From: ATZT02 sp046046315
GTDB taxonomy: Bacteria > Actinomycetota > Actinomycetes > S36-B12 > UBA5976
DNA length: 9,018 nucleotides
Assembly (NCBI GenBank): GCA_046046315.1
Contig: JBJOKB010000046.1
Span: 1 to 9,018, forward strand
Direction: 5' to 3'
Numbering within the stretch: position 1 is the stretch's first letter; each line of letters opens with the position of its first letter. Below are positions 5,297 to 9,018 of the stretch, in pieces. The notes beneath the pieces are model-generated. The model did not search any database. It was given only the letters and a program-made list of their open reading frames with translations, and had not been told where the DNA came from. The translations under genes and the position numbers were made by a program.

Positions 5297-6638
5297 TAGA
5301 AACAAGTTAAGTTCTAATCTTTTAAAAGAAAGAGAACTTTACTTACAAAGAAATCCAAAATCATTAGCACTTTTTAATTCAGCTACAAATCTTTTTGGTC
5401 AAGTTCCCATGACTTGGATGAATAAATGGTCAGGTGGTTTCCCAATTTATTTAGATCATGCTCAGGGAAACAGAATTAAATCAGTTGATGGTCACACCTA
5501 TATCGATTTTGCACTCGGTGACACTGCAGCAATGGCTGGACATTCCCCACTAGAGGTAAGTGAAGCCATAAATAATCGATACACAAAATTAGGTGGAGCA
5601 ACCACAATGTTGCCAACCGAAGATGCTCAATGGGTTGCAAATGAATTAGCTAAAAGATTTAAAGTTCCACTTTGGTCTTTTTCTCTTTCTGCTACAGATG
5701 CAAATAGATGGGCTTTAAGACTTGCTCGAATGGTTACAGCTAGATCTAAAGTTTTAGCTTTTTCTTATGGTTATCACGGCACAGTTGATGAAACTTTTGT
5801 AGTTAGTGGACCAAATGGTGAAACAAAATTGCGTCCAGGAAATGTGGGTGCACCTGGAAATATAAATGAAACAACAAGAGTTGCTGAATTTAATGATTTA
5901 GAAAGTGTTGAAAAAGCATTATCTAATGGTGATATTGCAGTAATAATTACTGAACCAGCTTTGACAAATATTGGCATAGTTCTTCCTGAACCAGGATTTT
6001 TAGAAGGTTTAAGAGAATTAGCAACAAAGTATGGATCCTTGTTACTAATTGATGAAACCCATACTTTCTCTGCCGGAATTGGTGGCATGACAAAAGCAAA
6101 TAATCTAAATCCTGACATTGTTACAATTGGTAAATCAATTGGTGGCGGAATTCCATCTGGTGCTTATGGCATAACTCAAGAATTGGCTGATAAAGCACGC
6201 AAGCAAACTGGGGCAGATTTAGTTGATGTTGGTGGAGTGGGTGGAACATTATCTGGAAATGCTTTGTCAGTTGCTGCGATGAGAGCAACTTTAGAAAAAG
6301 TATTAACCGAAGATAATTTTTCCCACATGATTAAATTAGCCACAAAGTTCACAAAAGAAGTTCAACAAATATTAGATGAAACTAAACTTGATTGGTCAAT
6401 AAGTCAACTAGGGGCAAGAGCTGAATATAGATTTGCAAATCCCGCACCAAAAAATGGCAGCGAATCAGCACAAGCAAGTGATGATGAACTAGATGAATAT
6501 ATGCATTTATTCACGATCAACCGAGATATTTTGATGACACCATTTCATAACATGGCTTTAATGTGTCCTGTTACAAAAGAATCAGACGTTGATCGTCACA
6601 CTGAAGTATTTAAAGAAGCAATTAATTTGATAATTTAA
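5286..6638 (+). CDS. Class III (HemL-like) PLP-dependent aminotransferase, substrate unknown
   Basis: The product is 450 residues from the ATG at 5286, which overlaps the end of dnaB by 11 bases in another frame. It is a fold-type I PLP enzyme. The catalytic lysine is K283 in TIGKSIGGGIPSG, and the Asp that contacts the pyridine ring is D256 in LLIDETHTFSAG. The segment SATDANRWALRLAR (135-148) replaces the SGTEA-type motif of true glutamate-1-semialdehyde aminomutase. Together with FSYGYHGTVDETFV and ITEPALTNIGIVLPEPGF it marks a distinct HemL-like subfamily usually annotated only as aspartate aminotransferase family or transaminase. The substrate cannot be inferred from sequence. The ORF is open upstream to 5163, but that part is dnaB coding sequence in another frame. 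No Shine-Dalgarno precedes the start, which suggests re-initiation after dnaB. Its 3' end overlaps the convergent membrane-protein gene by 17 bases. Confidence 0.88.
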   Translation: MKVDRNKLSSNLLKERELYLQRNPKSLALFNSATNLFGQVPMTWMNKWSGGFPIYLDHAQGNRIKSVDGHTYIDFALGDTAAMAGHSPLEVSEAINNRYTKLGGATTMLPTEDAQWVANELAKRFKVPLWSFSLSATDANRWALRLARMVTARSKVLAFSYGYHGTVDETFVVSGPNGETKLRPGNVGAPGNINETTRVAEFNDLESVEKALSNGDIAVIITEPALTNIGIVLPEPGFLEGLRELATKYGSLLLIDETHTFSAGIGGMTKANNLNPDIVTIGKSIGGGIPSGAYGITQELADKARKQTGADLVDVGGVGGTLSGNALSVAAMRATLEKVLTEDNFSHMIKLATKFTKEVQQILDETKLDWSISQLGARAEYRFANPAPKNGSESAQASDDELDEYMHLFTINRDILMTPFHNMALMCPVTKESDVDRHTEVFKEAINLII

Positions 6639-8112
6639 TTGGCTTTCTTAAATAATTTATTACATAAAAAACTGCGATTGCAAAAGCAACAGAACCTAGA
6701 GCCCAAGTAGTTAGTGGGTTAGGTAGGAAATCCCACCACCATTCAACATCTTTATTTAAATTCCAATCAGTTTTATCACTCCCAGTAAAACCACTGCTTA
6801 CTCCAGTTATGTATCGACGCATTGTGTAGTGAAGTGCGAAAGCGTGAGCAATTACAACTGATCCGTATAAAACAAAAGCTTGGGGGAAAGTGAAAGTAAT
6901 TGATTCTTTATTGAAAGACAACAAAGTTATTCCCATGAAAACCATTAATAATGGGAGGAAATATCTTGGTTGTACTCCTTCTCCTACAAAGTTAAAACCT
7001 AAATAAAGAATTCTTAAAGGTAAATAAAATATAGCCCCCATAATTAAAATTAGGCTAATATTTTTTTGCCAAGTAGTAACTCTTAATCCAATAAAGAAAA
7101 ATCCAATTAACACCAAGAAACTAAAGAAACTAGTCATGGGTGGCATTGGAGTATCAAACCAACCGAGTGGCCAACCGCCAACTGAACCATCGATTAATCT
7201 TGGCCACTGGCTTATATTTCTAAACCACAATTCACCTTTAGTTCTATTTGGATCTCCACCTTGTAAACCTGAGGACCAACCAAGAGTTGATGGTGTCGTT
7301 AAGAATTCATATAGAGCAATTAGTCCAACAACGATAGGCAATACATATCTATAATTTAATTTGAATAAAGACTTAATTGGTGCGTGAATAAATAGAATTA
7401 CTAAAGTAACAAGAATCAAATAAGGACTTGCTTCAGATCTGGAATTTATCGCCATCAAACCAGTTGTGAAAGTTAGAACTGCATTTATTACTAAATGTTT
7501 TTTATCTTTGGCTTGTAAGAATGAAAGAAGCGCTGCCCAATAAATACCCAAACCAATGATGGACCAACTGCTTGGATTAGTAGAGGGAATTGTAAATAAT
7601 GCAAGAGGGGTAACAACGGATACCCAAGTTCCAAGTAAGGCAAATCTGATAACTGGTGCAGAATAAATTGCTGTAATGGTGAGAAGTATTACTGCGAGAA
7701 TTGAATTAAAGATTCTCATTAACATTGTGGATTGAAGAGTGTTATCGCCTATCAGAAAATTCATGGTCCAATAAAAACCATTAGGAAATCTTCCAGTTTC
7801 ATTAGTTCTAGATCCAGCTAATTCGTTGTTGCTCCAATCAAATTGTTTGGCTTGGCAAGCAGCACTATTTTCAGAATTAAACGCAAAACAAATTGCAGAA
7901 GGCGAGAGAGGTGTTGGAGTTTTTCCATAACCATCACCAGCAACTTCTGGGTCACAAATTCCAGAAACTGCACCGTGGGAACACCAAATTGCTGGTAAAT
8001 GAAAATCATCATCTGGAGCAGAACCGGGAGGGGAAGCAAAAGCCCAAACAGAAAGTGCAACAAAAGCACTTATTGCTGCAAGGGCTATGGGAAAAATCGT
8101 GCGTAAACGCAA
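6622..8112 (-). CDS. DUF2142-like polytopic membrane protein
   Basis: The 496-residue product begins with TM1 (about 5-26), followed by a large non-membrane loop (about 27-128) containing SPPGSAPDDDFH (27-38) and four cysteines (C44, C53, C75, C86) that could form two disulfides outside the cell. Roughly nine further hydrophobic segments follow, including one near 134-153. GVQPRYFLP sits at 379-387 before another membrane segment. The P-x-D/E-x-x-H motif after TM1 and the GVQ-x-RY-x-LP motif are typical of the DUF2142 family. The layout resembles GT-C glycosyltransferases, in which acidic residues in the first outer loop are catalytic; that function is an inference. The start is TTG at 8112, supported by GAGGAG (8126-8121) eight bases upstream. 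No in-frame ATG lies nearby. The gene is divergent from the pat-like gene and convergent with the aminotransferase. Confidence 0.82.
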   Translation of the reverse strand: MRLRTIFPIALAAISAFVALSVWAFASPPGSAPDDDFHLPAIWCSHGAVSGICDPEVAGDGYGKTPTPLSPSAICFAFNSENSAACQAKQFDWSNNELAGSRTNETGRFPNGFYWTMNFLIGDNTLQSTMLMRIFNSILAVILLTITAIYSAPVIRFALLGTWVSVVTPLALFTIPSTNPSSWSIIGLGIYWAALLSFLQAKDKKHLVINAVLTFTTGLMAINSRSEASPYLILVTLVILFIHAPIKSLFKLNYRYVLPIVVGLIALYEFLTTPSTLGWSSGLQGGDPNRTKGELWFRNISQWPRLIDGSVGGWPLGWFDTPMPPMTSFFSFLVLIGFFFIGLRVTTWQKNISLILIMGAIFYLPLRILYLGFNFVGEGVQPRYFLPLLMVFMGITLLSFNKESITFTFPQAFVLYGSVVIAHAFALHYTMRRYITGVSSGFTGSDKTDWNLNKDVEWWWDFLPNPLTTWALGSVAFAIAVFYVINYLRKPIKLSN

Positions 8113-8120
8113 AGGACTAA

Positions 8121-8126
8121 CTCCTC
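8121..8126 (-). promoter_or_regulatory. Ribosome binding site supporting a TTG start
   Basis: On the minus strand, GAGGAG lies eight bases before TTG (8112-8110). It is the best Shine-Dalgarno near the membrane-protein gene. An ATG overlapping it runs into a stop after three codons, so TTG is the likely start. Confidence 0.75.
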
Positions 8127-8141
8127 ATTCGTGCTCTAATT

Positions 8142-8155
8142 ACTCACTTGAGAGT
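8142..8155. promoter_or_regulatory. Imperfect palindrome in the divergent promoter region
   Basis: ACTCACTTGAGAGT has 10 of 14 positions in dyad symmetry with outer ACTC/GAGT arms. It lies in the 73-base gap between two divergent genes, where it could be an operator acting on both. Short palindromes like this also occur by chance. Confidence 0.25.
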
Positions 8156-8173
8156 AGTGCAAGGTCTTACGCC

Positions 8174-8179
8174 TAATCT
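8174..8179 (+). promoter_or_regulatory. Possible -10 element of a leaderless pat transcript
   Basis: TAATCT fits the actinobacterial TAnnnT -10 pattern and ends six bases before the ATG at 8186. Transcription would then start at or next to the initiation codon. No Shine-Dalgarno precedes this ATG, which agrees with leaderless translation, common in actinobacteria. A convincing -35 is lacking; TTGAGA (8148-8153) is 20 bases away. Confidence 0.4.
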
Positions 8180-8185
8180 TTACTC

Positions 8186-9018
8186 ATGACGACGCCACAC
8201 CTGCGCGATGACTTAGCCAGCATGCCTGCATATAAGGCAGGTGCGACTCCAAAAGCAAAACCAGGTATTGAAACTTTTAAGGTTTCTGCAAATGAAAATC
8301 CTTATTCACCAATTCCAGCAATTGTGGAAGCTATAACTAAAGCAGCTCAAAGTGTGCAACGCTATCCAGATCCAGCATCAATTCGTTTAAGAACAAAATT
8401 AGCTAATAAATACAAAGTTGGAATTGAAAATATTCAAGTTGGCACAGGTTCTGTTGCAGTATTAACACAATTAATTCAAGCTTCATCAACTGTTGGTAAT
8501 GAAGTTATATTTGCCTGGCGCTCATTTGAGGCCTATCCAATTATTACCAAAGTAGCTGGGGCGACTCCGGTAATCATTCCATTAACAAAAACTTTTGAAT
8601 ATGATTTAGATGCAATGGCAAAAGCAGTTACAAATAAAACTAGTTGCATTCTTTTATGCAGTCCAAATAATCCAACAGGGCCAGCAATAAAAAAAGAAGC
8701 GTTTTTAAATTTTATTAACCAAATCCCAGAAAGTGTTTTAATTGTTTTAGATGAGGCCTACACAGAATTTGTGAGAGATGATTCAGCTGTTGAAGGAATG
8801 CGCGATGCGTGGGGTAAGAAAAATGTGGCAATTCTTAGAACTTTCTCCAAGGCATATGGCATGGCAGGTTTACGTGTTGGTTTTTGCATTGCTCAAACAC
8901 ATGTAATTGAAACTTTAAATAAAGTTGCCTTAACTTTTGGTGTAACCAATTTAGCTGAAGAAGCAGGTCTTGCTGCTCTTGATAACGAAGCAGAATTAAT
9001 GCAAAGAATAAACACATT
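8186..9018 (+). CDS. pat: Aromatic amino acid / histidinol-phosphate aminotransferase (N-terminal part)
   Basis: This is 277 codons of a class I/II PLP aminotransferase that runs past the window end. I translated it by hand: it begins MTTPHLRDDLASMPAYKAG and contains the substrate-side ANENPYSP. The other motifs are CSPNNPTGP, VLDEAYTEF with PLP-ring Asp D189, and RTFSKAYGMAGLRVGF with PLP lysine K222. The segments GTGSVAVLTQLIQ and GNEVIFAWRSFEAYP match the actinobacterial Pat group (Mycobacterium HisC2/Pat has a very similar GWRSFELYP segment). That group transaminates aromatic amino acids and lies close to histidinol-phosphate aminotransferase HisC. The choice between Pat and HisC rests on this resemblance from memory; without his genes in view, Pat is favoured. 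The start at 8186 fits the family N-terminus. The partial length is due to the window edge, not damage. Confidence 0.87.
   Translation, partial: MTTPHLRDDLASMPAYKAGATPKAKPGIETFKVSANENPYSPIPAIVEAITKAAQSVQRYPDPASIRLRTKLANKYKVGIENIQVGTGSVAVLTQLIQASSTVGNEVIFAWRSFEAYPIITKVAGATPVIIPLTKTFEYDLDAMAKAVTNKTSCILLCSPNNPTGPAIKKEAFLNFINQIPESVLIVLDEAYTEFVRDDSAVEGMRDAWGKKNVAILRTFSKAYGMAGLRVGFCIAQTHVIETLNKVALTFGVTNLAEEAGLAALDNEAELMQRINT

Noticed and set aside
5774..6118. Antisense ORF inside the class III aminotransferase
   Set aside because: Shadow of conserved coding sequence with no recognisable domain.
5286..6638. Identification as HemL (glutamate-1-semialdehyde aminomutase)
   Set aside because: The lysine and ring-Asp motifs are shared across class III enzymes, but SATDANR replaces the HemL SGTEA-type motif and there is no haem gene nearby.
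1..9018. Mobile elements, CRISPR repeats, tRNA/rRNA genes, toxin-antitoxin or defence modules
   Set aside because: I looked for transposase motifs, direct-repeat arrays, tRNA cloverleaf arms and small paired ORFs and saw none; the gene content is housekeeping.

Overview
The window looks like a stretch of chromosome from a small-genome, AT-rich actinobacterium. The core order rpsF-ssb-rpsR-rplI followed by dnaB is the usual actinobacterial arrangement. The endonuclease IV and the partial aromatic aminotransferase both carry motifs I recall from mycobacterial homologues. The DnaA-box-like sites read TTGTCCACA, the actinobacterial form. The low G+C, short intergenic gaps and plain housekeeping content fit freshwater acI-type lineages (Ca. 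Nanopelagicales) best, but that placement is an inference from composition and synteny, not a database result.

Layout: positions 1-1277 (minus strand) hold a partial FemAB/FemX-type peptidoglycan-bridge aminoacyltransferase directly behind nfo, the AP endonuclease. Positions 1278-1458 are a divergent regulatory region with a candidate S6:S18-type autoregulatory leader. Positions 1459-3016 (plus) are the ribosomal protein/SSB operon rpsF-ssb-rpsR-rplI, closed by a 12-bp-stem terminator at 3033-3066. Positions 3049-3549 (minus) encode a low-molecular-weight tyrosine phosphatase whose stop codon lies inside that terminator. Positions 3550-3904 are the only long gene-free stretch. It contains five same-strand DnaA-box-like sites spaced near whole helical turns, next to a very AT-rich segment, followed by a putative dnaB promoter. 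Positions 3905-6638 (plus) carry dnaB (no intein) overlapping a HemL-like class III aminotransferase of unknown substrate. Positions 6622-8112 (minus) encode a DUF2142-like polytopic membrane protein, convergent with and overlapping the aminotransferase. Position 8186 onward (plus) is the start of a Pat/HisC-type aminotransferase cut by the window end.

Most genes belong to replication and repair (ssb, dnaB, nfo) and translation (S6, S18, L9), with cell-envelope functions (FemX-like, DUF2142) and amino-acid metabolism at the edges. I see no mobile element, CRISPR array, tRNA, rRNA or defence system. The most interesting signal is the phased DnaA-box cluster in front of dnaB, which could be a replication-control site, a DnaA-responsive dnaB promoter, or the chromosomal origin itself.
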